NCBI GenBank assembly: GCA_011742915.1
Contig: JAAQTN010000005.1
Coordinates: forward strand, 96,799-160,798
Source: Billgrantia desiderata
GTDB lineage: Bacteria > Pseudomonadota > Gammaproteobacteria > Pseudomonadales > Halomonadaceae
Direction of reading: 5' to 3'
Length of the DNA stretch: 64,000 nt
Within the stretch, counting starts at the first letter, position 1. Every line of letters begins with the position of its first letter. Shown piece after piece: positions 46,422 through 54,220 of this stretch. A program made the position numbers and the translations under genes. Under the pieces are notes generated by a model, which did not search any database, was not told the DNA's origin, and saw only the letters and a program-made list of their open reading frames with translations.

Positions 46422-47387
46422 TCAGTCGCAGTCGTAAGTGACGCCATTGGCGTCGGCGATGGTGCGGATCACCGACCAGTGCTCTTCATAGGTAATGGGA
46501 ATGAACTGGGCTTCCCCGGAGTTGGCGAACTCGGCCTCCAGCGGCGTGCCGGACCAGTCGTAGCTGAAGAAGGCTTCCTGGATCTGCTCCTGGAGTTCCG
46601 GCTTCAGGTTGTGGGCAATGCCGTAGGCGGTGGTGGGGAAGGTCTCGGAGGTGTAGATGACCTCGTAGTCGCCTTCGTTGATCACGCCGCGGGCCAGCAT
46701 TCGGTGAGCCACCGAGTTGGCGATGGCGGCGGCATCGTAGTCACGGTTGATCACGCCGAGGATGGAGTTGTCATGCGAGCCGGAGAAGGCGGTTTCGAAG
46801 TCTTCGTCGGCTTCCAGTCCGTACTCGCTGCGCAGCAGCGCCGAGGGGGCGCGGAAGCCGGAATTGGAGGTGGGCGAGGTGAACGCCAACTGGCGACCGG
46901 CCAGATCCTCCATGCTTTCGATGCCGCTGTCCGGGTGGGTGATGATCTCCATCTCGTAGCCGTAGCTACCGTCCTCGGCGGCCATGATGGCGAAGGGGCG
47001 GAAGCCGCCGCAGTTCACCGCCACCGGCACGCCGCCAGTGTTGAAGCCGGCCACGTGTAGACGGCCGGCACGCAGTGCCTCCTGCTGGGCGGCGTTGGAC
47101 TGCACCGGGAAGAACTGCACCCGCTTGCCGGTCGCTTCGCCCAGGTGGTCGAGGAAGTCGGCCCAGACGTCGGCATAGACGGCCGGGTCTTCCACCGGGG
47201 TGTAGGCGAACACCAGCGTGCTGGGATCGACCCAGCGGGACTCATCGCTGGGGATATCGGCGACCATGTCGCCATCGGCATCGGTGTAGCGCGAGGAGAG
47301 GTCGGCGCTGGCCTGAAACGCCATGGTGGTCAGGACGCCGGCAACGGCGGTACGCAGCAGCAGAGGGGAGAAACGTTGGGACAGCAT
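46422..47387 (-). CDS. phnD: Phosphonate ABC transporter substrate-binding protein
   Basis: Periplasmic receptor, 321 residues, signal peptide to about residue 29 (ASA). PhnD hallmarks: STLVFAYTPVEDPAVYADVWADFLDHLGEATGKRVQFFPV, the ligand loop LAFTSPTSNSGFRAPSALL, and SGSHDNSILGVINRDYDAAAIANS. The TSNSG turn and following dipoles hold the phosphonate in characterised members. Binding could equally be for phosphite or methylphosphonate; no C-P lyase or ptxD gene is in this window to decide. First gene of the phn operon. Confidence 0.92.
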   Translation of the reverse strand: MLSQRFSPLLLRTAVAGVLTTMAFQASADLSSRYTDADGDMVADIPSDESRWVDPSTLVFAYTPVEDPAVYADVWADFLDHLGEATGKRVQFFPVQSNAAQQEALRAGRLHVAGFNTGGVPVAVNCGGFRPFAIMAAEDGSYGYEMEIITHPDSGIESMEDLAGRQLAFTSPTSNSGFRAPSALLRSEYGLEADEDFETAFSGSHDNSILGVINRDYDAAAIANSVAHRMLARGVINEGDYEVIYTSETFPTTAYGIAHNLKPELQEQIQEAFFSYDWSGTPLEAEFANSGEAQFIPITYEEHWSVIRTIADANGVTYDCD

Positions 47388-47429
47388 TGTCGATCACCTG
47401 TTTTGCGGAAAGGTAGCGAACTGTTACGG

Positions 47430-47447
47430 CTGCCATCCTGCTGTCTT
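47430..47447 (+). promoter_or_regulatory. Possible Pho box upstream of phnD (reversed orientation)
   Basis: CTGCCATCCTGCTGTCTT has two heptamers with 11 bp period, each matching CTGTCAT at 6 of 7. It lies 42 bp before phnD, the same distance as the other Pho-like boxes in this window, but it reads on the strand opposite to transcription, which is unusual for PhoB sites. Treat as tentative. Confidence 0.3.
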
Positions 47448-47505
47448 GGCATTACGACTTGCGGTCCATCGCGTTACGGTTGGGTGACGTCCTCATGAAT
47501 GCGGC

Positions 47506-48048
47506 TCAACCCGCCAGATAGAGACTCGTCAGGCCGAAGGCATAGCCAATGGCAGCGCCGGCGGCGACATCGCTGAAGTAGTGCAGGCCCAGGCCGACCC
47601 GCGAGAGGGCGATCAGTGCCGCCAGCGGTACCAGCAATGGCAGCAGCCAGGGCGCATGGGCCGCCGTCATCACGCAGAACATCACCGCGTGCATGGTGTG
47701 CCCGCTGGGAAAGCTGTAGCGGTCGCGGGCCGGTTCGCCGCACTGGATCAGGTTGACGAAGGTGATGAAGGGGCGCTCCCGGCAGAGGCGCGTCTTGATC
47801 AGGCGATAGATCAGGATGGCGACGAGCCCGGTCACGGCGTACTGCAGGAAGAAGGCGAGCCCCGCCTCGGGCTGGAGCCACGGCTGGGCGGCGATCAATG
47901 CCACCCACAGTGGCCAGTCGCCCAGGCGGCTGGCCAGGCGCAGGGTGGCCAGCCAAGGCGTGTACAGGCTGAGGTTGGCGAAGCGCTGGCACAGCCGCCA
48001 CTCCAACAGGTCGAGGCGATCAAATACGGCAGGGGCGCGTGGTCTCAT
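47506..48048 (-). CDS. PAP2-family phosphatase
   Basis: A 180-residue membrane phosphatase with all three PAP2 motifs intact: KTRLCRERPF, YSFPSGHTMHAV and SRVGLGLHYFSDV. Five to six hydrophobic segments. It closely resembles small PgpB/undecaprenyl-pyrophosphatase-like enzymes that act on phosphatidate, phosphatidylglycerol phosphate or lipid diphosphates. The start lies inside the 3' end of the glycosyltransferase gene (29 bp overlap), so the two are cotranscribed and coupled. A phosphatidate phosphatase supplying diacylglycerol to the glycosyltransferase would explain the pairing; this is inference. Confidence 0.9.
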   Translation of the reverse strand: MRPRAPAVFDRLDLLEWRLCQRFANLSLYTPWLATLRLASRLGDWPLWVALIAAQPWLQPEAGLAFFLQYAVTGLVAILIYRLIKTRLCRERPFITFVNLIQCGEPARDRYSFPSGHTMHAVMFCVMTAAHAPWLLPLLVPLAALIALSRVGLGLHYFSDVAAGAAIGYAFGLTSLYLAG

Positions 48049-49183
48049 GGTCTATCTCCCGGACCTGTTGTAAGACGGACAAGAACTTGTCGGTAATGGC
48101 GGGCCAGCGGCAGGTCTGGCTGCGCAATTGCGCAGCACGGCCCATCTGAGCGTAGCGGGCGGGTTGCTGGCACAGCGCCACAGCAGCGTCGCGAAACGCC
48201 TCGGCGTCGCCGGCGGTCACCGTCACGCCATTAACGCCGCTGTCGATCAGCTCGGCGGCGGCAGCGTGGCGATAGGCCACCACTGCCAGGCCGCTGGCCA
48301 TGGCTTCCGGTACCACGTTGCCCCAGGTCTCGGAGAGCGAGGGGAACAGGAACATGTCGGCGCTGGCGTAGTGACGAGCCAGGTCTTCGGGTGAGATGAA
48401 GCCGGTGAAATGCGCCTCCGGCAACGCCTTCTCCAGGGAGCGCCGTGCCGGGCCGTCGCCGACGATTACCTGCGCCATGTCGGGGCGGGCGCTGCGCATG
48501 ACGTGCAGCGTCTCGCGCAGCAGGGTGAGGTTCTTCTCGGCCGCAAGGCGGCCGACGTGCAACGCCACCGGGCTGTGCTCGTCGACCCCCCAACTGCGAC
48601 GCAGCTCGGCGCAGCGTAGCCCTGGTGAGAAGCGCTCCTGGTCGATGCCGCGCCCCATCACTTCCAGACGCTCGAAGCCATGGCCGGCCAAGTCATTAGC
48701 CTGCTGTCGGGTGGGTACCAGGTTGGCCTGGCAGCCGTTGTGAAAGTGGCGCAGCCCACGCATCAGCAGCGGGGCGAGCCAGGGTACGCCGTAATCGCCG
48801 CAGTAATGATCGAAATTCGTATGCCAGCCGGCCACCAGCGGGATACCCAGGCGTCTGGCCGCACGCCGTGCCGACCAGCCCAGCGGCCCTTGCGTGGCCA
48901 GGTACACCACGTCGGGGCGCTGAACCTGCCACAGGCGCTGGATGCGGCGGCCGGCCGGCATGCCGATACGCACGGCACGGTAGCCGGGAATCGCCATGCC
49001 AGGCACTCGCAGCTCGGCCTGCATGCCCGGGGTGGGTTCTGAAGCGCTACCGTTTGCCGGCTGCGGGCGGATGAGCTGCAGCGCCATGCCGCGCGCCTGC
49101 AGTTCGAGACTCAGCTGCGCCAGGGTGTGGGCGACGCCGTTGATCTCCGGTGCCCAGGTCTCGCTGACAAGACAGATACGCAT
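48020..49183 (-). CDS. Family 4 glycosyltransferase coupled to PAP2 phosphatase
   Basis: A 387-residue GT-B enzyme opening MRICLVSETWAPEINGVAHTLAQL, with VVYLATQGPLGWSARRAARRLGIPLVAGWHTNFDHYC, and C-terminal donor domain VALHVGRLAAEKNLTLL, VIVGDGPARRSLE and the E-x7-E site in LSETWGNVVPEAMASGLAVVAY. It belongs to the same broad group as the enzyme at 30221 (GDP-mannose-dependent mannosyltransferase/SQDG synthase-like), members of which glycosylate diacylglycerol. Two CTGTCAT heptamers lie upstream on its strand (49205-49211 and 49263-49269), hinting at phosphate control. Confidence 0.88.
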   Translation of the reverse strand: MRICLVSETWAPEINGVAHTLAQLSLELQARGMALQLIRPQPANGSASEPTPGMQAELRVPGMAIPGYRAVRIGMPAGRRIQRLWQVQRPDVVYLATQGPLGWSARRAARRLGIPLVAGWHTNFDHYCGDYGVPWLAPLLMRGLRHFHNGCQANLVPTRQQANDLAGHGFERLEVMGRGIDQERFSPGLRCAELRRSWGVDEHSPVALHVGRLAAEKNLTLLRETLHVMRSARPDMAQVIVGDGPARRSLEKALPEAHFTGFISPEDLARHYASADMFLFPSLSETWGNVVPEAMASGLAVVAYRHAAAAELIDSGVNGVTVTAGDAEAFRDAAVALCQQPARYAQMGRAAQLRSQTCRWPAITDKFLSVLQQVREIDHETTRPCRI

Positions 49184-49648
49184 GGCATCCTCGCCGTGGT
49201 GAGCATGACAGTGAGGATGTCAGGCGCGTATGACGAACAGGGGTCTTGGACATGATGAAAGCATGACAGCGGCAGAAGGCAGGCCCTTATTGTCGTTAAG
49301 CCGGCAAGCCGGTCGGTGCCAGCAAAAACTCAGTCCGCCAAGAGCAAGTGGCGCCGGAGGCCATACCGTCTGCGTCGAAGGGTTCATGACAAGGCGGCAC
49401 TGCTTGGCATCGCCGTGTAGGGAAAAGGCAAATTTTTGCATTGGGGATACTTTGCCGAATTTTCTTTAGGTAATTATTTTTTATACGAGTGGCTAAGAAA
49501 GTAAGAATTCTGTCACCTGTTTGCCATGCGGTAACGGTAATTTCCCTGCACAACAAAAATAAACATTTCATCCGGTGGCTTAGAAAATGCCCTTTAAAGG
49601 GCTGTGAGTCCGCCTTGTCAATTATCCCAAGATCATCAAGGAACCTTC
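49184..49648. other. 465 bp AT-richer gap upstream of the porin
   Basis: No credible gene is visible. The left end carries upstream signals for the leftward glycosyltransferase (CTGTCAT heptamers at 49205 and 49263 on the minus strand). The right half is markedly AT-rich and holds a Pho-box-like element (49510-49527) and a 14 bp perfect palindrome GCCCTTTAAAGGGC (49589-49602) in the presumed porin leader. Confidence 0.6.
49510..49527 (+). promoter_or_regulatory. Pho-box-like element upstream of the porin
   Basis: CTGTCACCTGTTTGCCAT: first heptamer fits CTGTCAY fully, the second fits 5 of 7, with the 11 bp period. TAATTT lies exactly ten bases further and could be the -10, the spacing seen at E. 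coli Pho promoters. Transcription would start near 49550, leaving a leader of about 100 bases. Confidence 0.45.
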
Positions 49649-50704
49649 ATGTTCAAGAAAACACTCCTCGCTACCTCTGTGGTTGGCGCTTTGGCGGTGT
49701 CTGCCATTACCCAGGCGGCAACGGTCTACGACCAAGACGGCACCAAGGTGGATGTCTATGGCCGTATCAACTATATGATCACGAGCGGAGGAAATCAGGA
49801 CCTCTCGCCAGGTGCGGAGAAAGTCAGCGGTAGCGAGTTTCAGAATAACGGCTCTCGTTTCGGCTTCCGTGCCAACCATGAATTGAACAGTGACCTCAGC
49901 GTCTTCGCGCGTATGGAGTTCCGCTTCAATGCGGACGCTCAGAACACTTCCCCCATGACCATCCGCAACAGCTTCCTGGGCCTGAGAAGCCAGCAGCTGG
50001 GAACCGTGACCATCGGGAACTTCGATAGCGTCTACTTCCAGGCGGTTTCCAGCCTGTTCGATGTCTACGAGAATGAAGGATTCATCAGCCTTGACAGCGG
50101 CTCGGTGGGCTCGCGTGGCGACACCCTGGCCTACTCCTCGCCGGTGTTCAACGGCCTTCAGGGCCACGTTCAGGTCAAGCACCTGAGCGGCAATGACGCT
50201 GTGATTGGTGCCCAGGACAATAGCTCGACGACGTCTGCAGCAGCGGCCCTCAGCTACACCTGGAACGATCTCTACCTGGCAGCGGGCTACAACCAGTCCA
50301 AGGATGTCTCCGACCGCGGCGCCCGCTACAATGGCGGCAGTAACAACGCCGCCGGTGAGGACATCTGGGGCATTGCCGCCCAGTATCAGTTCCTGCCCAA
50401 CTTCTCTGCTCGTATCCGCTACGAGGAGCTGGGCTCGGTCAATGACAATGCGTCCGATAGCGCCAGAAAAGAGATTTTCAGTCTAGGCGCAACCTTCAAC
50501 TATGGCCAAGGGAACATCTATGCCGATGTCTATGACATTAGCTATGTCGGGGACGAGGTGAGCAGCAATAATCCTTGGGCAATCGGTGTCGACTATCGCT
50601 TCAGGCCGATGCGTGTCTACGCTGAAATCTTTGATGCAGATGTCAGCGGTGAGAATATCGACGATAGCCTTCTCTACACCGTTGGTATTAGATACGACTT
50701 TTAA
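49649..50704 (+). CDS. General porin (Gram-negative trimeric porin family)
   Basis: Outer-membrane 16-strand beta-barrel, 351 residues. Signal peptide MFKKTLLATSVVGALAVSA ends at QA/A; the mature protein begins with TVYDQDGTKVDVYGRINYM, the usual first strand. SRFGFRANHELNSDLSVFARMEFRF and SFLGLRSQQLGTVTIGNFDSVYF (constriction-loop start) are family marks, and it ends in Phe (VGIRYDF) as required for barrel assembly. It may be a phosphate-starvation (PhoE-like) porin given the upstream element. AAGGA lies seven bases before the ATG. Base composition is lower in GC than its neighbours, common for porins. Confidence 0.92.
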   Translation: MFKKTLLATSVVGALAVSAITQAATVYDQDGTKVDVYGRINYMITSGGNQDLSPGAEKVSGSEFQNNGSRFGFRANHELNSDLSVFARMEFRFNADAQNTSPMTIRNSFLGLRSQQLGTVTIGNFDSVYFQAVSSLFDVYENEGFISLDSGSVGSRGDTLAYSSPVFNGLQGHVQVKHLSGNDAVIGAQDNSSTTSAAAALSYTWNDLYLAAGYNQSKDVSDRGARYNGGSNNAAGEDIWGIAAQYQFLPNFSARIRYEELGSVNDNASDSARKEIFSLGATFNYGQGNIYADVYDISYVGDEVSSNNPWAIGVDYRFRPMRVYAEIFDADVSGENIDDSLLYTVGIRYDF

Positions 50705-50806
50705 GTCGATCTGAAGAGTCCGGCTTTCTCCGCTACCGGACAAAGCCGGATAGGTAAGACTGGCAGTCGTCTTTGATGTTGCTTTTTTAGGTACTGTTTC
50801 TACTTT

Positions 50807-50833
50807 GCCGACAGTGAAACTGTCGGCTTTCTT
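50807..50833. terminator. Terminator between convergent porin and histidine phosphatase
   Basis: GCCGACAGT pairs with ACTGTCGGC around a three-base loop and is followed by TTTCTT on the plus strand. It lies about 100 bp after the porin stop; on the other strand AAAG precedes, giving a weaker T-run for the leftward gene. Confidence 0.75.
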
Positions 50834-50882
50834 CGTTCGGAATCGATTTTTGTAGTGGAAGAGCGTAATGTGTGGTGCTGTT

Positions 50883-51485
50883 TTACTTAATATTGATACC
50901 ATGTTGTTCGATCACGCGTATTCCTTTTTGCCCAACCCATAATTTTATCCGGGCACAGTCGCCGACAGAGGCTTCTCCGAGTCCCAGGATGTCGCGGAGC
51001 AATAGACGAAATACGCCTCCATGAGTCACTAAGGCTATCTCTCCTTTCGCGCCGTCGGTAAATAGTCTTTCGAAAGCAGCCGTCACCCGCTGTCTGAAGT
51101 CGCGATAAGATTCTGCGCCCGTGACAGTCCCCTCCGGGTCTTTTAGCTTGGCGACTTCTTGTGGGTGATGCTGTAGCGCCTCATGCTTGGTCATGCCTGA
51201 CAGGATGCCGTAACGATTGCATTCCCTGAACTCCGGGAGGACACCACGTGGCACGTCAAGACAATCCGCAATGATGTCTGCCGTTTCCAACGCGCGGTTG
51301 AGGGAGCTCGAGTAGACGATCTCCAATGGTGAGTCTTGTAATGCCTGCGCTACGTTGCGGCTCTGCTCTTTACCGAGATCGGTCAGGTAGTCGTCGTAGG
51401 CGCCCCCAAATCTGTTCTCGATGTCTCCTGTCGTTTGGCCGTGACGGATCAGATACACGGTTGAACTGCTCAATGGTTGCGGCAT
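50883..51485 (-). CDS. Histidine phosphatase (phosphoglycerate mutase-like)
   Basis: A 200-residue phosphatase with LIRHGQTTGD (phospho-His), SSSLNRALETA, EFRECNRYGILSGMTKHEAL (acid) and ALVTHGGVFRLL (second His). The motif set is complete. It differs from the enzyme at 43166 in sequence and probably in substrate. The start at 51485 has AGGAG nine bases upstream; the ATG at 51524 has a poorly spaced site. It lies 67 bp downstream of the AfuABC/FbpABC-type importer in the same direction, so it may dephosphorylate what that importer brings in. Confidence 0.85.
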   Translation of the reverse strand: MPQPLSSSTVYLIRHGQTTGDIENRFGGAYDDYLTDLGKEQSRNVAQALQDSPLEIVYSSSLNRALETADIIADCLDVPRGVLPEFRECNRYGILSGMTKHEALQHHPQEVAKLKDPEGTVTGAESYRDFRQRVTAAFERLFTDGAKGEIALVTHGGVFRLLLRDILGLGEASVGDCARIKLWVGQKGIRVIEQHGINIK

Positions 51486-51552
51486 GACCATCCACTCCTG
51501 ATAGCGAATCTTTTCTGTTGCCATGCCTCAGCGACCGGACCTGCCGCTCGCC

Positions 51553-53253
51553 TCAACCGGCAATCGGCAGACGCTTGCGGCTGAATACGGTCAGCGCCAC
51601 CAGCAGCGCCGTGGTGGTGAAGATCGCCACGGCACTCATCGCCATGCCGACTCCAGGAGAGCCCTGCTCGAACTGACCGAAGACGAAGGTCGAGACCGTG
51701 CGCATGCCGGCGGGGGCTACCATCAGTGATGCGACCAGTTCGCGTGACGCAATGGCGAAGACCAGTAGCATGGAGACGATCAAACTCGGTGCCAGGGCGG
51801 GCAGCAGGATGCGTCGGAAGGCGGTAAAGAAACCAGCGCCGCAGACACGCGCGGCGGCTTCCAGACTTTCGCCCATCTGGCGGAAGGCCGCCGAGGCGTA
51901 GCGCACCGGATAGGGAAGCAACAGGCAGGCGTAGGCGAGTAGCAGCATGGCACCGGTATTGTAGATCTGAATCGGCCACCAGGCTTGGTTCCAGGCCAGG
52001 ATCAAGCCCACCGCGACCACGATGCCGGGCATGGTATTGGGCAGTAGCGAGAGCAGGTCGAGTAGGCCCTTGCCGCGCAGTTGTGCGCGTACCACCAGAT
52101 AGCCGACGAGAGCCCCTAGTATGCCGGTGAGTACGGCGGCACCGATGGCCAGGCCCAGGCTGGTGGAAAGTGCCTGCAGCGCACCGCCGCGGTTGGCCAG
52201 CAATGCCTCGAAGTGGCGCAGTGAAACGTTCTCCAGGGTCAGCCCGCCGGAGAGGGTGCCGGTGAAGGCGGTGGCCAGCACGGCAAGGATCGGCACGCCC
52301 ACCGAGATCAGTCCGACCAGTCCGAAGAGCGCCAGCACCGGCCAGCGCCAGAGTCCGAGCTCGATGCTCTCCGGGGCGGCAGGCTTGCCTGTCTGGCTGA
52401 CGAAGGAGCGTCGTGTCACCAGCCAGTGCTGCAGGTAGAAGGCGGCCATGGCCAGCATCACTAGAAGCAGCGACAACACTGCCGCCCCTGGGATATCGAT
52501 GGGCCAGTCGGAGAAGCGCTCATGAATGCCGGTGACCAGAACCTTGTAGCCAGCTTGCGCGCCCAGCGTCGCCGGTGTCCCGAATTCCTCGATGGTCAGG
52601 GCGAAAACCAGCAGCAGACTGGCCGCGATGCCAGGGGTGGATAGCGGCAGCGTGATGCGCCAGAAGGCGCGCCAGGGGCCGGCGCCGCTGACCCGGGCCG
52701 CGGCGGCATAGCGACCGCCGACACTCATCATGGTGCGCGACACGGCGAAGTAGACCACCGGAAAGACGTTGAGCACCATCACGAAGACGATGCCGGAAAA
52801 CGAAAACAGAAATGCGCCACCGGAAAGCCCAGTGAGCTGCTCGGCATAGCCCCGAGGCTGCAGCGTCAGCATCCAGGAGAGTGCCGCGATATAGGGTGGG
52901 ATCATGAAAGGAATCAGGAAGATCAGGTCCCAGGCGGCACCCCCGGGTACCCGGGTCAAAGCTCTCAGTGCACCCAGGGGAATGGCCAGCAGGGCACAGA
53001 CGACCACCACGGCTAGACCCAGGCGCAGGGTATTGCCCAGCAGCCCGAGCAGTGCCGGATCGGAGAGCAAGGGAACGAAAAGGGTGAAGGCACCGTTTAG
53101 CTCGCCACGCGACCAGCCGGGGAAGATGGCCTGCAGTAACACGTAGAGGAGCGGCAACCCCACCAGCAGCAACAGGGCCATCGCCGTCAGCAGCATGATG
53201 ACGCCAGCCCCGTTGACCCGGGGCAGGCGCCAGGCAATACGCTCGGACATCAA
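51553..53253 (-). CDS. ABC transporter fused permease (FbpB/AfuB/PhnU2 type)
   Basis: 566 residues with about twelve membrane segments in two homologous halves, each with an EAA loop: GGRYAAAARVSGAGPWRAFWRITLPLS and GESLEAAARVCGAGFFTAFRRILLPALA. Such fused permeases serve ferric iron, hexose phosphate (AfuB) and 2-aminoethylphosphonate (PhnU2) importers. The receptor gene overlaps it by four bases. Substrate choice rests on the receptor and promoter, which point to an organophosphorus compound rather than iron. Confidence 0.9.
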   Translation of the reverse strand: MMSERIAWRLPRVNGAGVIMLLTAMALLLLVGLPLLYVLLQAIFPGWSRGELNGAFTLFVPLLSDPALLGLLGNTLRLGLAVVVVCALLAIPLGALRALTRVPGGAAWDLIFLIPFMIPPYIAALSWMLTLQPRGYAEQLTGLSGGAFLFSFSGIVFVMVLNVFPVVYFAVSRTMMSVGGRYAAAARVSGAGPWRAFWRITLPLSTPGIAASLLLVFALTIEEFGTPATLGAQAGYKVLVTGIHERFSDWPIDIPGAAVLSLLLVMLAMAAFYLQHWLVTRRSFVSQTGKPAAPESIELGLWRWPVLALFGLVGLISVGVPILAVLATAFTGTLSGGLTLENVSLRHFEALLANRGGALQALSTSLGLAIGAAVLTGILGALVGYLVVRAQLRGKGLLDLLSLLPNTMPGIVVAVGLILAWNQAWWPIQIYNTGAMLLLAYACLLLPYPVRYASAAFRQMGESLEAAARVCGAGFFTAFRRILLPALAPSLIVSMLLVFAIASRELVASLMVAPAGMRTVSTFVFGQFEQGSPGVGMAMSAVAIFTTTALLVALTVFSRKRLPIAG

Positions 53254-54215
53254 CTACCCGTGACCTCGCGGAAGCGCTGCAGGATGACGTCGCGCTGAGC
53301 ATTCATCGCCTCGCTGTCCACGTCGATCAGGGTCAATTCCTCGAGCGTCGGACGCAGCGCCTCGATATCGCTGCGGGCCGGCATGAGATAGCTCTCGGCG
53401 ACCCGCGCCTGCCCCTGTTCGGAGAGCACGAAGTCGATGAACCGCTCGGCCTCGTTGGGCATGCGGCTAGACGCGAGAATCATCATCGGTCGAGGGGCGA
53501 TGACCGTGCCGCTGGTCGGAAAGATCACCTCAATGGCCTCACCATCGGCCTGCTGGCCAAGCGAGATGTAGTCTACCGCACCGAACACCACCGACTTGGC
53601 ACCCTGCAGCACCGGATTGAGGGCGCGGGCATTGGGGCCGGGCACGATCATGCCGTTATCGGAGAGTTCTTCGACAAGGGACCAAGTGGCTTCATCGCCC
53701 ATGGCAGTGAGCAGGCCTGTGATCAGTTCGAATGCCGCTCCCGACTGGGCCGGGTCGGGCATGGTGACCTGATCGCGATAGGCTGCATCGGTGAGATCGC
53801 TCCAATCGCCTGGTTGAGGGACATCGCTGTCGCGATTCCACACGAGCGCCAGAGCCGAAACGCCCTGGGCGACGTAGTGTTCGGACTTGAGAAAGTCAGG
53901 TACCGTCTCGGCATTGGGCGAGAGGTAGGGGTGCAACAGGTCCTGTTCATGCAGCGATTTTGCACTGTCCCAGGAGGCGGAGATCACCACGTCCGCCAGC
54001 GGATTGGATTGCTCGGACTCCAGTCGTGCCATGACCTGGCCCGTGGTGCTCTGGAAGACGTTGACCTGGATACCCGTCTCCCTGGTGAAGTCGGCGGCAA
54101 GGTCTTCGATCAGCGCACCGGGCCCGGCGGAGTAGACGGTGAGCGCGCTCGCCGAGGCCAGGCTCGGAATGGCTATTAGGCAGACCCCCAAGGCAAGAGG
54201 TTTCAAAGGAAACAT
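53250..54215 (-). CDS. ABC transporter substrate-binding protein, AfuA/FbpA family
   Basis: Periplasmic receptor, 321 residues with a signal peptide ending near ASA. The mature N-terminus SALTVYSAGPGALIEDLAADFTRETGIQVNVFQSTTGQVMARLESE with its SAGPG and TTGQVMARL segments resembles the AfuA branch. The paired tyrosines that hold ferric iron in FbpA are not seen in the expected region (GAVDYISLGQQ has a single Tyr), so an iron role is doubtful. The start at 54215 has AGGAG ten bases upstream; ATG 54224, which overlaps the ATPase stop, is an alternative. Confidence 0.85.
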   Translation of the reverse strand: MFPLKPLALGVCLIAIPSLASASALTVYSAGPGALIEDLAADFTRETGIQVNVFQSTTGQVMARLESEQSNPLADVVISASWDSAKSLHEQDLLHPYLSPNAETVPDFLKSEHYVAQGVSALALVWNRDSDVPQPGDWSDLTDAAYRDQVTMPDPAQSGAAFELITGLLTAMGDEATWSLVEELSDNGMIVPGPNARALNPVLQGAKSVVFGAVDYISLGQQADGEAIEVIFPTSGTVIAPRPMMILASSRMPNEAERFIDFVLSEQGQARVAESYLMPARSDIEALRPTLEELTLIDVDSEAMNAQRDVILQRFREVTGS

Positions 54216-54220
54216 GGCGG

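Noticed and set aside
49205-49223. CTGACAT and CTGTCAT directly before the second glycosyltransferase as a Pho box
   Set aside because: The period is 12 bp and the right heptamer is only 21 bp from the start codon, leaving no room for a -10 and leader. Mentioned only as weak supporting heptamers.
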